In this document: in pieces, positions 16,235 to 26,118 of the stretch
Layout of the letters: each line of letters begins with the position of its first letter
Numbering within the stretch: the stretch's first letter is position 1
Assembly (NCBI GenBank): GCA_018396995.1
Contig: JAGTQB010000003.1
Location: 69,839 to 133,838 of the forward strand
Length of the DNA stretch: 64,000 bases
Source of the DNA: Candidatus Bathyarchaeota archaeon
GTDB lineage: Archaea; Thermoproteota; Bathyarchaeia; Bathyarchaeales; DTEX01
Direction: 5' to 3'
Made by a program: the position numbers and the translations under genes
Notes under the pieces: model-generated
What the model saw: only the letters and a program-made list of their open reading frames with translations
Databases searched by the model: none
Told to the model about the DNA's origin: nothing

Positions 16235-16732
16235 ATGAAGGCGCGAAACTATAGGGAAGTTAAAGGCATGCCTTATACTAGAATAGAGTATGTTGACAGC
16301 ATCCCGCAATCCAAGATAACTAAATATACCTTAGGTAAGCCCTCAGAGACATATACCTACCAGATCTCGCTCGTAGCTAACGAGAGGGTTCAAATTAGGC
16401 ATAATGCGCTTGAAGCCGCGCGCGTCGCAGCCAATAGGTATTTGCAAAAGATGCTTGGCGACAAGTTCTTTATGCGGGTCATGGTTATACCACATGTTAT
16501 TCTTAGGGAAAATAAGATGGTGATGGGTGCTAAGGCGGAGAGGCTCCAAAAGGGTATGCGTAGGGCTTTTGGTAAGCCAGTTGGTAGGGCTGCCCGGGTT
16601 GAACCAAACCAAGAGATAATAGTTGTTAGGGTGGATGAGAGCGGTCTGGAGATCGCGAAGGAGGCTCTGAGGAGGGCCGCTGTGAAGCTCCCAACAACAT
16701 GTAGAATAATTGTTGAAAAGATTTCCACATAA
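16235..16732 (+). CDS. rpl10e: 50S ribosomal protein L10e (uL16)
   Basis: Large-subunit protein of the universal L16 family, near the A-site tRNA. The N-terminus MKARNYREVKGMPYTRIEYV and the GAKAERLQKGMRRAFGKPVGRAARV loop are typical of the archaeal/eukaryotic L10 form; 165 residues is normal. It starts with ATG after a TATA-like box and is followed by ppsA after 26 bases, so they may share a message. Confidence 0.96.
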   Translation: MKARNYREVKGMPYTRIEYVDSIPQSKITKYTLGKPSETYTYQISLVANERVQIRHNALEAARVAANRYLQKMLGDKFFMRVMVIPHVILRENKMVMGAKAERLQKGMRRAFGKPVGRAARVEPNQEIIVVRVDESGLEIAKEALRRAAVKLPTTCRIIVEKIST

Positions 16733-16758
16733 TAAAGTGGTAGCTTGGTGGCTTGAAG

Positions 16759-19164
16759 ATGCCGGAGAAGAATAAAAAATATATATTGTGGCTCGACGAA
16801 ATAAGCATTAAAGATAGCCCGCTTGTTGGCGGTAAAAGCGCTAGTCTAGGCGAGATGGTTAGAAAGGTCGGCGTTCCAGTCCCCTATGGTTTCGTTATTA
16901 CCGCTGATGCATATAGGTACTATATGGAGACCAATGGTTTAGACAAGAAGATAGCTGAAGTTCTTAAGGATCTAAAAGACCCGAATGATACAGTGGTTCT
17001 CCAAAGAGTTGGCGCTAAGATAAGGAATATAGTTTCTTCAGCTGAGATGCCTAAAGACTTAGAAGAAGAGATTGTAAACGCTTACAGCGAGCTTGCTAAG
17101 CTTATTGGTGAAAGTGAACCTTTCGTTGCAATTCGTAGCTCCGCCACAGCTGAGGATCTGCCGGATGCTAGCTTCGCTGGCCAGCAGGAGACATATCTGA
17201 ATGTTCATGGAGCTAAGGAGGTTATTGAAAAGATAAAGCAATGTTATGCAAGTCTCTTCACCGATAGGGCAATATTCTATAGAACTCAAAAGAAATTTGA
17301 CCATATGACTGTGGCGTTAAGTACAATTGTTCAGCTAATGGTTTATAGCAGGGCTAGTGGAGTTGCGTTTACGCTTGATGTGGCTACTGGCGATAGAAGC
17401 GTCGTCTTAATAGAGGCCAGCTATGGGCTTGGCGAATACATTGTTCAGGGAAAGGTGACTCCAGACGAATATTATGTTAGGAAATCTGACCTGAAGATTA
17501 TAAAAAAGAACATTCCAAAGAAGACAGTCCAGTTGGTGAGAAACCCAACTGGTGGAACTGAGGAGAAGCCCATCCCACCGGAGCTGCAAGATAAGCAGGT
17601 TCTCACTGATGAACAGATTAAGGAGCTAGCTATATACGCTATAAAAATTGAAGAGCATTATGGTAAGCCAATGGATATTGAGTGGGCCCTTGACGAGAGG
17701 ACAAACAAAATATTTATACTTCAAGCGAGACCGGAAACCTTCTGGGCCCTTAAAGAAGAGGAGACTGCTAAAAAAGAGAAGGGCGTTATAAGGGAGCGGA
17801 AGATATTAGTTCGAGGTCTCCCAGCGTCACCTGGAATATCTATTGGCAGGGTTCGCGTAATACTATCACTTGATGAAATCACTGAGTTTCAGGAGGGCGA
17901 GATACTAGTCACGGAGATGACTGCGCCAGACTGGGTTCCAATAATGCGTAAAGCATCGGCAATTGTAACGAATTCGGGAGGGGTAACATGTCACGCAGCA
18001 ATAGTTTCAAGGGAGCTTGGCATACCATGTATTGTTGGAACCGCCTCGAAAGGCACTCCAGCGACTGAAATCCTTAAAGACGGCATGGTTGTAACTGTAG
18101 ATGCAAATTTAGGTGTTGTATACGAGGGTGCCCTCGAGGAATACTCCGTGGGGGAGTCAAAAGCAGGAGTGGGGGTTACGCCCGTAGTGGCTACGGCCCA
18201 GCTGGTTGAGCAATACCCCATCACTGGAACTAAAATATATGTGAATTTAGGTGAACCTGAGATTGCTGAGAAGGTTGCAGCCTTACCAGCTGATGGTGTC
18301 GGTCTCCTGAGGCAGGAGTTTATTTGGACTAGTGAGATAGGTGAACATCCACTCTACATGATTGAGACTGGTAGGGCTGAGGAATTCGTTAATAAGCTTG
18401 CTGAGGCAATACGCCGCATATGCGCCGCCTTCTACCCAAGGCCTGTTGTCATGCGCTTTAGCGACTTCAAGTCCACAGAATATAGGAAGCTTAAAGGCGG
18501 GGAGAAGTATGAGCCATATGAGCCATCAGCCCTCTTCGGATGGAGGGGCGCGTCAAGGTATTATGATCCAAGGTATATTGAAGCATTCAAGCTTGAGATT
18601 AAGGCCGTTAAAAAGGTTAGGGAGGAGTATGGGCTTAAAAACCTCTGGGTTATGATACCATTCTGTAGACGGGTTGATGAGTTAGAAAGAATAATTAAGA
18701 TAATGGAGGAGGAGGGGTTAAGGAAGGATCCGGATTTCAAAATCTGGTTGATGGCCGAGCTTCCGAGCAACATTCTCCTTGCGGATAAATTCAATAAATA
18801 TATTGATGGTTATAGCATTGGTAGCAACGACTTAACAATGACCATTTTAGGCTGCGATAGAGATAACGAAGCTGTTGCACACTTATTTGATGAAAGGGAT
18901 CTGGCTGTTAAACGTGCAATCAAGCTGCTTATTAAGCTAGCTCATAAAGATGGGAAAGTCGTTAGTATATGTGGGCAGGCGCCGAGCATCTACCCAGACT
19001 TCGTGGAGTTCCTTATAAGATCCGGGATAGATAGCATATCTGTTAACCCCGACGCAGTCGTGTATACCAGAAAACTTGTCGCCTCAATAGAACAGCGTAT
19101 AATGCTCGAAAAGGCAACTGGCATGGGCATTAAGGAGGACCCCGACCTAGACATACCAATCTAA
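16759..19164 (+). CDS. ppsA: Phosphoenolpyruvate synthase
   Basis: Makes phosphoenolpyruvate from pyruvate, ATP and water, the entry to gluconeogenesis. The N-terminal nucleotide-binding domain carries AIRSSATAEDLPDASFAGQQETY. The phosphohistidine domain carries GGVTCHAAIVSRELG, with the active histidine near residue 412. The C-terminal TIM barrel carries SIGSNDLTMTILGCDRD and ICGQAPSIYPD. About 801 residues is the family length. ATG 16759 is used, as GGTGG lies about seven bases before it; TTG 16753 is the alternative. A 6-bp hairpin follows the stop. Confidence 0.97.
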   Translation: MPEKNKKYILWLDEISIKDSPLVGGKSASLGEMVRKVGVPVPYGFVITADAYRYYMETNGLDKKIAEVLKDLKDPNDTVVLQRVGAKIRNIVSSAEMPKDLEEEIVNAYSELAKLIGESEPFVAIRSSATAEDLPDASFAGQQETYLNVHGAKEVIEKIKQCYASLFTDRAIFYRTQKKFDHMTVALSTIVQLMVYSRASGVAFTLDVATGDRSVVLIEASYGLGEYIVQGKVTPDEYYVRKSDLKIIKKNIPKKTVQLVRNPTGGTEEKPIPPELQDKQVLTDEQIKELAIYAIKIEEHYGKPMDIEWALDERTNKIFILQARPETFWALKEEETAKKEKGVIRERKILVRGLPASPGISIGRVRVILSLDEITEFQEGEILVTEMTAPDWVPIMRKASAIVTNSGGVTCHAAIVSRELGIPCIVGTASKGTPATEILKDGMVVTVDANLGVVYEGALEEYSVGESKAGVGVTPVVATAQLVEQYPITGTKIYVNLGEPEIAEKVAALPADGVGLLRQEFIWTSEIGEHPLYMIETGRAEEFVNKLAEAIRRICAAFYPRPVVMRFSDFKSTEYRKLKGGEKYEPYEPSALFGWRGASRYYDPRYIEAFKLEIKAVKKVREEYGLKNLWVMIPFCRRVDELERIIKIMEEEGLRKDPDFKIWLMAELPSNILLADKFNKYIDGYSIGSNDLTMTILGCDRDNEAVAHLFDERDLAVKRAIKLLIKLAHKDGKVVSICGQAPSIYPDFVEFLIRSGIDSISVNPDAVVYTRKLVASIEQRIMLEKATGMGIKEDPDLDIPI

Positions 19165-19177
19165 AATTTTTGAGTCC

Positions 19178-19193
19178 ACTGGGCCAGCCCAGT
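19178..19193 (+). terminator. Hairpin after ppsA
   Basis: ACTGGG-CCAG-CCCAGT is a perfect 6-bp stem with a 4-base loop just after the ppsA stop, in the 63-base gap before dph2. It could end or protect the ppsA message. There is no long T-run directly after it, so the terminator role is uncertain. Confidence 0.35.
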
Positions 19194-19227
19194 AAAGTTA
19201 TATCCTGATATAATACTTAATTTTTCT

Positions 19228-20244
19228 TTGGTTATCTTGTCAGCTCCCTTTGATTTAGAAAAAAATAGAGTTAAAGGAGAAGTTATTAGGCGTGGAGCTC
19301 GTAGAGTCCTGGTACAGTTGCCTGAGGGGCTTAGATCTAAAGCCTTCCAGATTGCATCAGTTATAGAGGAGGCTGGCGCACTCGCAATAGTCTCCGCGGA
19401 TCCATGCTATGGGGCATGTGATCTAGCTCTGGAGGAGACTAGATCTCTCTCAGCTGATCTCTTAATACACTTCGGTCACTCTGAGTCAGGTTATTTTAGT
19501 TTGGGGGGCGATGTACCAATAATTTATGTTGAGGCTAAGGCAATTGTTAATGTTAGTGATGTTGTTGAGAAGTCTCTGGAGCACTTGAGGGGCTGGAGTA
19601 AAATTGGTTTGGCGACAACGGTTCAACATGCGCATTCCATGGATGAAGCGGTGAAGGTGCTTGAGAATGCTGGTAAGAGAATTTATGTTGGACGTGAGCC
19701 GAGTTTAAAGTATCCGGGCCAAGTTCTCGGATGCGATTATAGAAATTGTAAGTCGATATCCAGTATGGTGGATGCTTTTCTTTTCATTGGGTCTGGCCTA
19801 TTCCACGCTATTGGAGTGTTCCTGGCGACGATGAAGCCAACTATTGCGGCTGACCCCTTCACGGGTAATGTTATTAGGGTGGACGATTTTGCTAAGGTCA
19901 TAATTAATAGGCGGTGGATGGATATATGTGAAGCTTCGAGGGCTAAGAGGTGGGGTGTAATAGTTGGGCTTAAATCTGGACAACAGAACCTTGAGTTGGC
20001 ATTAAAGCTGAAGGGGGATCTTGAGGTCTCCGGTAGAAGAGCAATTCTATTGTCTATGAGGGAGATAACCCCTGATACTTTAAGAAACTTTACTGAAATT
20101 GAAGCTTACGTGAACACAGCTTGTCCAAGAATCTCCCTATATGAAACGAGGCTATTTGACAAGCCAGTCCTAATCCCCAAAGAGGTTTACGTTGCCCTTG
20201 GAAAGATGTCGTGGGAGGAGTATTTGAGGTCAGGTCTCCTATAA
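19228..20244 (+). CDS. dph2: Diphthamide synthase subunit Dph2 (radical-type Fe-S enzyme)
   Basis: Transfers the 3-amino-3-carboxypropyl group of SAM to a histidine of elongation factor 2, using a [4Fe-4S] cluster in an unusual radical reaction. The three cluster cysteines are seen in [15 protein letters not shown] and VNTACPR, one per domain, and 338 residues is the archaeal length. The start is TTG 19228 or TTG 19237. It begins a run of same-strand information-processing genes (METTL5-like, csl4, rpoL), an arrangement found in other archaea. Confidence 0.95.
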   Translation: MVILSAPFDLEKNRVKGEVIRRGARRVLVQLPEGLRSKAFQIASVIEEAGALAIVSADPCYGACDLALEETRSLSADLLIHFGHSESGYFSLGGDVPIIYVEAKAIVNVSDVVEKSLEHLRGWSKIGLATTVQHAHSMDEAVKVLENAGKRIYVGREPSLKYPGQVLGCDYRNCKSISSMVDAFLFIGSGLFHAIGVFLATMKPTIAADPFTGNVIRVDDFAKVIINRRWMDICEASRAKRWGVIVGLKSGQQNLELALKLKGDLEVSGRRAILLSMREITPDTLRNFTEIEAYVNTACPRISLYETRLFDKPVLIPKEVYVALGKMSWEEYLRSGLL

Positions 20245-20251
20245 GGATTAT

Positions 20252-20902
20252 GTGATGTTGGAGCTGTGGTTCATGTTAAGGAGAAAACATGTCGCTATAC
20301 TTCTTTCACAGCTCGAACCTATCCCGAGCCCAAGGCTCGAGTGGGAGAGCTATACTATTGATGCGGAGAGCGCGGCTACAATAGTTTATATTGCGGCGCA
20401 TGAGCATGACGATATAGCTGGGAGAAGTGTTATAGATCTTGGCTGTGGTTCCGGTATACTGGCGATAGCCGCATCGCTATTTGGTGCCGAGTGGGTTGTT
20501 GGCGTTGATATTGATAGGGAGGCTATAAAGGCTGCTGTCAGAAATGCCAGTAAAGTTGGCGCTAAAGTGGACTTCATTAATGGGGATATAGCGTGCATAA
20601 TCGGGCACTTTGATACAGCCTTAATGAACCCGCCGTTCGGGAGCTGGCATAGGGGAGCGGACATAAACTTCCTGAGGAAAGCTCTTGAGATATCAAATGT
20701 AATATACTCACTGCATAAGAGAAGTCCCTCCACAAGAAACTTTTTAAGTAGGTTTATCCCTGAGCTCGGCGGCGCTGTGGATCGAATCTATGAGGTGGAT
20801 ATTGTTATAGGGAGGACATTTAACTTCCATAAGAAGATGCATTATAGAGTTAAAGCCGACCTCTACAGAATTATTAGCTCTGGCCACAAGGGGTCTGCAT
20901 AA
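20252..20902 (+). CDS. METTL5-like SAM-dependent methyltransferase
   Basis: Class I methyltransferase with motif [16 protein letters not shown] (about residues 64-78) and the amino-methylating motif [12 protein letters not shown], the form seen in METTL5, which makes N6-methyladenosine in rRNA of eukaryotes. An rRNA adenine target is therefore likely but not shown. It lies 7 bases after dph2. The start could be GTG 20252, ATG 20255 or ATG 20273; the last gives the N-terminus most like the family ([17 protein letters not shown]). Confidence 0.87.
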   Translation: MMLELWFMLRRKHVAILLSQLEPIPSPRLEWESYTIDAESAATIVYIAAHEHDDIAGRSVIDLGCGSGILAIAASLFGAEWVVGVDIDREAIKAAVRNASKVGAKVDFINGDIACIIGHFDTALMNPPFGSWHRGADINFLRKALEISNVIYSLHKRSPSTRNFLSRFIPELGGAVDRIYEVDIVIGRTFNFHKKMHYRVKADLYRIISSGHKGSA

Positions 20903-20966
20903 GGCAAAACTAATATTTCGTTGATGGATTTTAAGTGTTGATAAATAATGTAGTGGATAGCTGGCT

Positions 20967-21548
20967 ATGTTGGGGGAAAAGAGAAGCGGCCGCTTCGTTA
21001 TACCTGGGGATAAGATAGGTGTCATAGAGGAGTTTATACCCGGCTATGGAACCTATGTTGTAGATGGCGCCATATATGCGAGCAGCGTCGGCTTCCTCTC
21101 CATTGACCCAAAGAGCAGGATAGCTTCTATAAAACCGGCTTCTCAGAGAATATATGCGCCTAAAGTTGGAAATATTGTTGTGGGATGCGTTTGGGGCGTC
21201 CAAACGGCGATGGCCTTTATACGAATAATCAAGATTGAGAGAAGCTTCCTCTCAGGCTTCTTCACCGGAGTTTTACATGTCTCGGATATTGACATAAGAT
21301 TCACTAAAGATATCCTCGACGCGCTTAAGCTTGGCGATATAGTCCGCGCAAAGGTTATAAGTGAAGCCAATAGAACATATCATTTGTCTACAAAAGGGCA
21401 GAATCTGGGTGTGATACTGGCGCTTTGCTCTAAATGTGGTGGTACGTTGAGGTTAAAGAGTAAGAGGGAGAAGAAATTACAGTGTGAGGTTTGTGGGAAT
21501 GTGGAAACTAGAAAAATAGCATCAGATTATGGTTCGGGTAATCTTTGA
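20967..21548 (+). CDS. csl4: Exosome complex RNA-binding protein Csl4
   Basis: Cap subunit of the archaeal RNA exosome, which feeds RNA into the Rrp41-Rrp42 ring for 3'-5' decay. The N-terminal domain (VIPGDKIGVIEEFIPGYGTYV) is followed by an S1 domain (about 62-145) and a C-terminal zinc ribbon CSKCGG...CEVCGN (about 151-171). The 193 residues are normal. The ATG is 64 bases after the METTL5-like gene and the end comes just before rpoL. Confidence 0.95.
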   Translation: MLGEKRSGRFVIPGDKIGVIEEFIPGYGTYVVDGAIYASSVGFLSIDPKSRIASIKPASQRIYAPKVGNIVVGCVWGVQTAMAFIRIIKIERSFLSGFFTGVLHVSDIDIRFTKDILDALKLGDIVRAKVISEANRTYHLSTKGQNLGVILALCSKCGGTLRLKSKREKKLQCEVCGNVETRKIASDYGSGNL

Positions 21549-21561
21549 TGGGGGTGCTAGT

Positions 21562-21864
21562 ATGCAGATAAGAGTGTTAGAGAAGAAGGAGAATGAAGTT
21601 GTGCTTGAGATTGAGGGTGAGGGGCACACATTATGTAATCTCCTAGAATCGGTTCTACTTGAAGATAGAGATGTTGAGTTCGCTGGCTATACAATACCCC
21701 ATCCGCTTGTGGGAAAACCAATACTAAGGGTGCGCACAAGAGGAGATAAGAAGCCTAAGGAGGCGCTTAGGGAGGCGCTAACAAAGATAGTTGAGAGGGG
21801 TAGGAAGCTCGGGGAGGAATTTGAAAGAGTCTTCAGAGAATATGATGAGGCGCATTTAAGATAG
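21562..21864 (+). CDS. rpoL: DNA-directed RNA polymerase subunit L
   Basis: Small assembly subunit that pairs with subunit D in archaeal RNA polymerase (related to Rpb11). The motif GEGHTLCNLLESVLLEDRDVEFAGYTIPHPLVGKPILRVRT is diagnostic. ATG 21562, behind GGGGGTG, gives the expected short N-terminus MQIRVLEKKEN; an upstream in-frame start at 21529 would overlap csl4. The last 9 bases overlap the convergent RNase III-like gene. Confidence 0.96.
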   Translation: MQIRVLEKKENEVVLEIEGEGHTLCNLLESVLLEDRDVEFAGYTIPHPLVGKPILRVRTRGDKKPKEALREALTKIVERGRKLGEEFERVFREYDEAHLR

Positions 21865-22272
21865 AAGTCTCTTACTCTCATCTAAAATTATTTTTAACAA
21901 TATGCTTATTTTCTCCGCTAAGTCCCCCTCACGCGCCAGGATGTCAATTGTTTCCTTAATGGATATTATTCCCGAGAGCCAACCATAAACGAGCAGAGCC
22001 TCAGCGGCATCCGCCTGCCTATGTCTATCCATCCTATGCGGCAGCAGCCCCCTGACGCCAGCCCTCCTCAGGGCCGATGAGAGGACAAAGCTACTCAACT
22101 TGCGCCCAACAGGTCTGCCAGAACTCTTTGATAAGGCTAATGAATAAACGAAGTTCACATATGCGTCTCCGAGGGAGGCTAAATCCTTATCACTTAAGAT
22201 CTCCTCAATTCTAGAATACTTGCGTATAAAGGGGAAGTACCCACCTAAACCAACGTCGGCCAACAATTTCAC
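21856..22272 (-). CDS. RNase III-like fold protein without dsRNA-binding domain
   Basis: A 138-residue protein with two blocks that match the RNase III nuclease fold: LASLGDAYVNFVYSLALS, like the LEFLGDAVL signature, and QADAAEALLVYGWL, like the second ADxxEAL acid block. It has no double-stranded-RNA-binding domain, so it resembles compact Mini-III/MrnC-type members. Canonical RNase III is rare in archaea. The gene is convergent with rpoL (9-base overlap). The RNA target is unknown. Confidence 0.68.
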   Translation of the reverse strand: MKLLADVGLGGYFPFIRKYSRIEEILSDKDLASLGDAYVNFVYSLALSKSSGRPVGRKLSSFVLSSALRRAGVRGLLPHRMDRHRQADAAEALLVYGWLSGIISIKETIDILAREGDLAEKISILLKIILDESKRLLS

Positions 22273-22328
22273 CAGCGGTATTCACTAAGAATATTAGAGA
22301 GTTGCCTACATCATTATTTATTGATTTT

Positions 22329-23387
22329 ATGAAGAGGACGTTAGTCTTAAAAGTTGATGGGGAGAACCCTGAGCCAGAGAAGATTAGGTTAGCGGCTAAT
22401 ATTATACGTGAGGGTGGGCTGGTTGCCTTTCCAACAGAGACCGTATATGGCTTAGGAGCCGATGCCTTAAATCCTAAAGCCGTCAAAGAAATATATGTCG
22501 CTAAGATGAGACCCGTGGATAACCCTATAATAGTTCATATAGCCAGCAGGGAGGAAGTCTATAGGCTTGCAGTGAATGTTCCAAGAAGCGTTGAGAAGCT
22601 TATTGAGACTTTCTGGCCCGGCCCATTAACGCTAGTTCTCAAGGCCTCGGATATCGTCCCTAAGGTGACAACTGGTGGGCTAGATACGGTTGCAATAAGG
22701 ATGCCTAAGCATAAGGTTGCCCTAGCCTTAATAAGGGGGGCCGAGAGACCGATAGCTGCTCCAAGCGCGAATATTGCTGGCAAGCCGAGCCCCACATTGG
22801 CGGAACATGTCATTCAAGACCTATATGGGAGAATAGATGCAATACTTGATGCTGGCCCAACAAATATAGGTGTTGAATCAACGGTTCTAGACGTAACGTG
22901 CAACCCGCCGCAGATACTTAGGCCTGGAGGGGTTACACTTGAGGAGCTTAAAGCGATTTTAGGTGAGGTAAGTATACATCCGGCGGCGATTGCAAGAGGC
23001 GAAATCTATATTGAGCATGCTAAATCCCCTGGAATGAAGTATAGGCATTATGCACCTAAGGCTGAGATGCTTGTTGTTGAAGGTGAACTGAGTTCCGTTA
23101 TCAAGGAGATTAAGGGGCTAGCCGAACATTACCTTAAGGCTGGGAAGAAAGTTGGCATACTTGCAACAGATGAGAGTATGGGGGAGTATAATTTGGGAAT
23201 AGTGAAGTCTATGGGAAGCAGAAAAAACTTACCCCTTGTGGCGAGAAACCTCTTCAGGCTCCTTAGGGAATTTGATGAGGAGGGTGTGGACATAATTATT
23301 GCTGAAGGGGTTCAGCAGGAAGATTTAGGTCTAGCAATAATGAATAGGCTTAGGAAGGCTGCGGGCTATAATATAATCAGAGTCTAA
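22329..23387 (+). CDS. sua5: Threonylcarbamoyl-AMP synthase
   Basis: Makes threonylcarbamoyl-AMP from threonine, bicarbonate and ATP, the first step of the t6A37 tRNA modification. The YrdC domain (about 20-200) has GGLVAFPTETVYGLGADAL and RMPKHKVALALI...PIAAPSANIAGKPSPT, followed by the linker SPGMKYRHYAPKAE and the C-terminal Sua5 domain. ATG 22329 gives the usual N-terminus MKRTLVLKVD; a TTG at 22302 is less likely. It ends one base before the convergent radA. Confidence 0.94.
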   Translation: MKRTLVLKVDGENPEPEKIRLAANIIREGGLVAFPTETVYGLGADALNPKAVKEIYVAKMRPVDNPIIVHIASREEVYRLAVNVPRSVEKLIETFWPGPLTLVLKASDIVPKVTTGGLDTVAIRMPKHKVALALIRGAERPIAAPSANIAGKPSPTLAEHVIQDLYGRIDAILDAGPTNIGVESTVLDVTCNPPQILRPGGVTLEELKAILGEVSIHPAAIARGEIYIEHAKSPGMKYRHYAPKAEMLVVEGELSSVIKEIKGLAEHYLKAGKKVGILATDESMGEYNLGIVKSMGSRKNLPLVARNLFRLLREFDEEGVDIIIAEGVQQEDLGLAIMNRLRKAAGYNIIRV

Positions 23388-23388
23388 A

Positions 23389-24333
23389 TTATTCTTCCTC
23401 AGCGTCGGTTATACCCTTCTCTGTTATCATGAAAGTAGCCTCTCTTTCCGGCAGGTATGGGCTATCGATTATCCTAGCTATCCTAACCCCCTTATTCCCT
23501 TTCCTCAAGTATACTCTATGAGTGCATGCATGAGCCATAACGTGTCCGCCAGCTGGCCTCGTTGGATCGCCGAAGAAGGCTGCTGGATTAGCCTGAACCT
23601 GATTAGTTATAACTACGGCTAAGTTATATGCCTCAGCAAGCCTTAGTAGTTTATGGAGGTACTGGTTCAGCTTCTGCTGTCTCTCTGAGAGGGTTTCACG
23701 CCCAATATATTCTCCCCTAAAGTGGCTTATCATGCTGTCAACTACGACGATCCTTACGTTATTCTCCGGACATAATGTGAATAATTTATCTATGAGTAGG
23801 CACTGGTGGCTGCTGTTATATGCTCTTGCAACAAGTATGTTGCCTGCGGCTTCACGTGGATTAAGCCCTAGGCCCGACGCTATCTGATATATCCTTTCAG
23901 GCATGAATGTTCCCTCAGTGTCTATAAACACAGCCCTGCCCTCGAGACCACCCCTCTCGTATGGCAGCTGGGCTGTTACTGAAAGCATCATACATAGCTG
24001 TGTCTTCCCAGAACCATATTCACCTATAAGCTCTGTAATCGCCTGTGTCTCTATCCCACCGCCGAGGATCTCATCAAGCTTCTTTGAACCAGTTGTGCAG
24101 CGCTTCATATTCTTCCTCTGTTCATAATACTCTAACGCCGTCTTAAAGTCGGCGGAGAGCATTCTACGCGCGGACTCCTGGATTTTAAATATCGTGCTTA
24201 GCCCTATACCTGTCTTCTCGGCTATTTCTACTGGGGGAGTTACAGCTATAGCTTCTATCGTCGTGAAGCCCGCAGCCCTAAGCTTAGACGCTATCGTCGG
24301 CCCAACTCCATCCAGTGACTCTAAATCCTCCAT
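23389..24333 (-). CDS. radA: DNA repair and recombination protein RadA
   Basis: Archaeal Rad51/RecA recombinase that forms filaments on single-stranded DNA. The N-terminal helix-hairpin-helix domain ([24 protein letters not shown]) precedes the ATPase core with Walker [10 protein letters not shown] (about 103-111) and Walker [13 protein letters not shown]; the L2 region with [20 protein letters not shown] is clear. The 314 residues are normal. It lies about 120 bases downstream of the winged-helix gene and cdc6 on the same strand. Confidence 0.97.
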   Translation of the reverse strand: MEDLESLDGVGPTIASKLRAAGFTTIEAIAVTPPVEIAEKTGIGLSTIFKIQESARRMLSADFKTALEYYEQRKNMKRCTTGSKKLDEILGGGIETQAITELIGEYGSGKTQLCMMLSVTAQLPYERGGLEGRAVFIDTEGTFMPERIYQIASGLGLNPREAAGNILVARAYNSSHQCLLIDKLFTLCPENNVRIVVVDSMISHFRGEYIGRETLSERQQKLNQYLHKLLRLAEAYNLAVVITNQVQANPAAFFGDPTRPAGGHVMAHACTHRVYLRKGNKGVRIARIIDSPYLPEREATFMITEKGITDAEEE

Positions 24334-24452
24334 TTAACACCCCTCATAACGCTGATGGTACGTAATTTATGCATAAAAATTCCCGTCTTAACCATCTTTC
24401 CTAAACCGTGATATATATTACATTCGCACCTATTTAAGGAGTCTGTGAAGAG

Positions 24453-24782
24453 TTAGGTAGGGGGAGGGGGGTGCTTTCTACCATCCATTTCTAGAATCTT
24501 TCGAAGGAACTCTACTATGATCTTTACTATCTCATTCTCCAAATTTATTTGGTAAGTTTTCGGCTTATACTGGTTCTCCTTAACCCAACCTATCTCTACA
24601 AGCGTTTTTAAGCGCCTATCTATTGATGGTGTCCTAAGCCCTGTGATTTTAGCGAGGGCATATTTTGTGAAGGCTTTTTCTGGATTCAAAGCTAAGTGGG
24701 CTAGAACCCTAAATCTTTTCCCTACGCCGAGACCCGCTTCAACTTCTTCCCACATACTCCCTCTAACTCTTTTCTTCCCCAT
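24453..24782 (-). CDS. Winged-helix DNA-binding protein
   Basis: A 109-residue protein. Residues 20-80 (GKRFRVLAHLALNPEKAFTKYALAKITGLRTPSIDRRLKTLVEIGWVKE) form an ArsR/MarR-like winged helix, with the recognition helix at TPSIDRRLKTLV. It sits 6 bases downstream of cdc6 on the same strand, so it is probably in the cdc6 operon. It might regulate that operon or act in replication; no evidence favours either. The start is ATG. Confidence 0.7.
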   Translation of the reverse strand: MGKKRVRGSMWEEVEAGLGVGKRFRVLAHLALNPEKAFTKYALAKITGLRTPSIDRRLKTLVEIGWVKENQYKPKTYQINLENEIVKIIVEFLRKILEMDGRKHPPPPT

Positions 24783-24788
24783 GTTCCC

Positions 24789-25961
24789 CTACTCAATCTG
24801 CTCTAATTGTTTTAGTAGGTTATTAAGGAATCTCTCTAGGTCTACAAGTGCAGCTCCTGAAACCCCTACCTCCAGCAGGGACTTCATATCTACTATTCCA
24901 CGGTAAATGAGGTCTTGTACGCGCTCCTCAAAATCTTCAACAGGCTTAACATGATACTCTTCACAAACAACATTATAGAATTTCCTAAGATCCCTTAAGC
25001 TTATGTAGGCCGCTCTACTTGCCCTTAATCCCCTCACTAAAGCTAGGAGTATGAGCCTGCTATCTTTATCTAGGCTTAATATATCTTCAGCAGTTATCGT
25101 CGGATTTATTCCACTATAGACTTTACGGATGTGCTCCGGGGTCACTTTACTCGAGCCCATGTTCTCAGCGAGTATTCCGGAATAATAAAGCAGCTCTAAT
25201 CCAACCCTTACATCTCCATTGACGGGTGGGCTCGCTGTTAAATCGCTTATCAAGTCGAGGGTCTCATCTAAAACGGTGTTAGGCTGGAAGGCCTCCTCAA
25301 CTCTGTCGGCCAATATATCCCTAATCTGCTTACTAGTATACCTTGGGAACTCTATTATCCCCCTTCCAAGAGTTGACCTCTCGCCGGATTCTAAATAATC
25401 GTGCCACTTGATGGATCTGGCAATGAATATCCCCCCAATAACTGGTATGGGTGCGCCGGGTTGCATCTCCGGTATACGCGTAATATCGTATACTATATGC
25501 TCCCTCGGGCTTATCTGGACAAAATAATCTATCTCATCAAACGTTACTAACAGGAATATTTCCTCAAACTTTAGGTAGTCGATAAGCTGTTTAAGCATTT
25601 CCTCCGGGCTTAAACTCTTTGTCGAGATTTTCGGCGTAACCTTCCTAACCAAATTACTGTAGAGGACGTATCGCGTAGTTCCATCAACCTTACAGTTCAT
25701 GTAGACGTGCTGTAGGTTGATGCCCTCCCTACGCGCCTTTTCAGAAATAAGCTCACCAAACCTGATTGTTGTACATGTCTTTCCGGTCCCAGCCGGCCCA
25801 ATAACCTCTATGAAGCGCGGGTAAGTCTCCCAAATATTCTCAAGCATCCTCCCATAAATTGATAGGAGCATGTTTATCTGCTGCTCTCTATGAGGGAGTC
25901 TTTTCGGAATATAGTATGGCGATAGCTTATTCCTATCCTTAAAGATTAATGATTTAGACAA
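24789..25961 (-). CDS. cdc6: Orc1/Cdc6-type replication initiator
   Basis: AAA+ initiator that binds origin boxes and loads MCM. Walker A is GPAGTGKTCTT (about residues 54-64), Walker B LLVTFDEIDYF, and the C-terminal third (about 300-390) is the winged-helix origin-binding domain. The 390 residues are standard. The start is TTG. Archaeal origins often lie beside a cdc6 gene; the 157-base stretch upstream (25962-26118) is A/T-rich, but I see no convincing pair of origin recognition boxes in it. Confidence 0.95.
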   Translation of the reverse strand: MSKSLIFKDRNKLSPYYIPKRLPHREQQINMLLSIYGRMLENIWETYPRFIEVIGPAGTGKTCTTIRFGELISEKARREGINLQHVYMNCKVDGTTRYVLYSNLVRKVTPKISTKSLSPEEMLKQLIDYLKFEEIFLLVTFDEIDYFVQISPREHIVYDITRIPEMQPGAPIPVIGGIFIARSIKWHDYLESGERSTLGRGIIEFPRYTSKQIRDILADRVEEAFQPNTVLDETLDLISDLTASPPVNGDVRVGLELLYYSGILAENMGSSKVTPEHIRKVYSGINPTITAEDILSLDKDSRLILLALVRGLRASRAAYISLRDLRKFYNVVCEEYHVKPVEDFEERVQDLIYRGIVDMKSLLEVGVSGAALVDLERFLNNLLKQLEQIE

Positions 25962-26118
25962 GACTCAACCCAACAAGAAAAATTTGATGCCAATGAGTAA
26001 AAATAATTTGCTCTTGCCCTTAAGAACCTGCGGCTTAATTTCACTAAGGGGATTACTTTAAATTTCTATTAAAACTATGTTTGCTTAGTTAGTGCGGTAG
26101 CATTAGACTGGTGTCATT

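Noticed and set aside
25962..26118. Replication origin beside cdc6
   Set aside because: The stretch is A/T-rich and in the right place, but I found no paired origin recognition boxes, so it is not listed as an origin.
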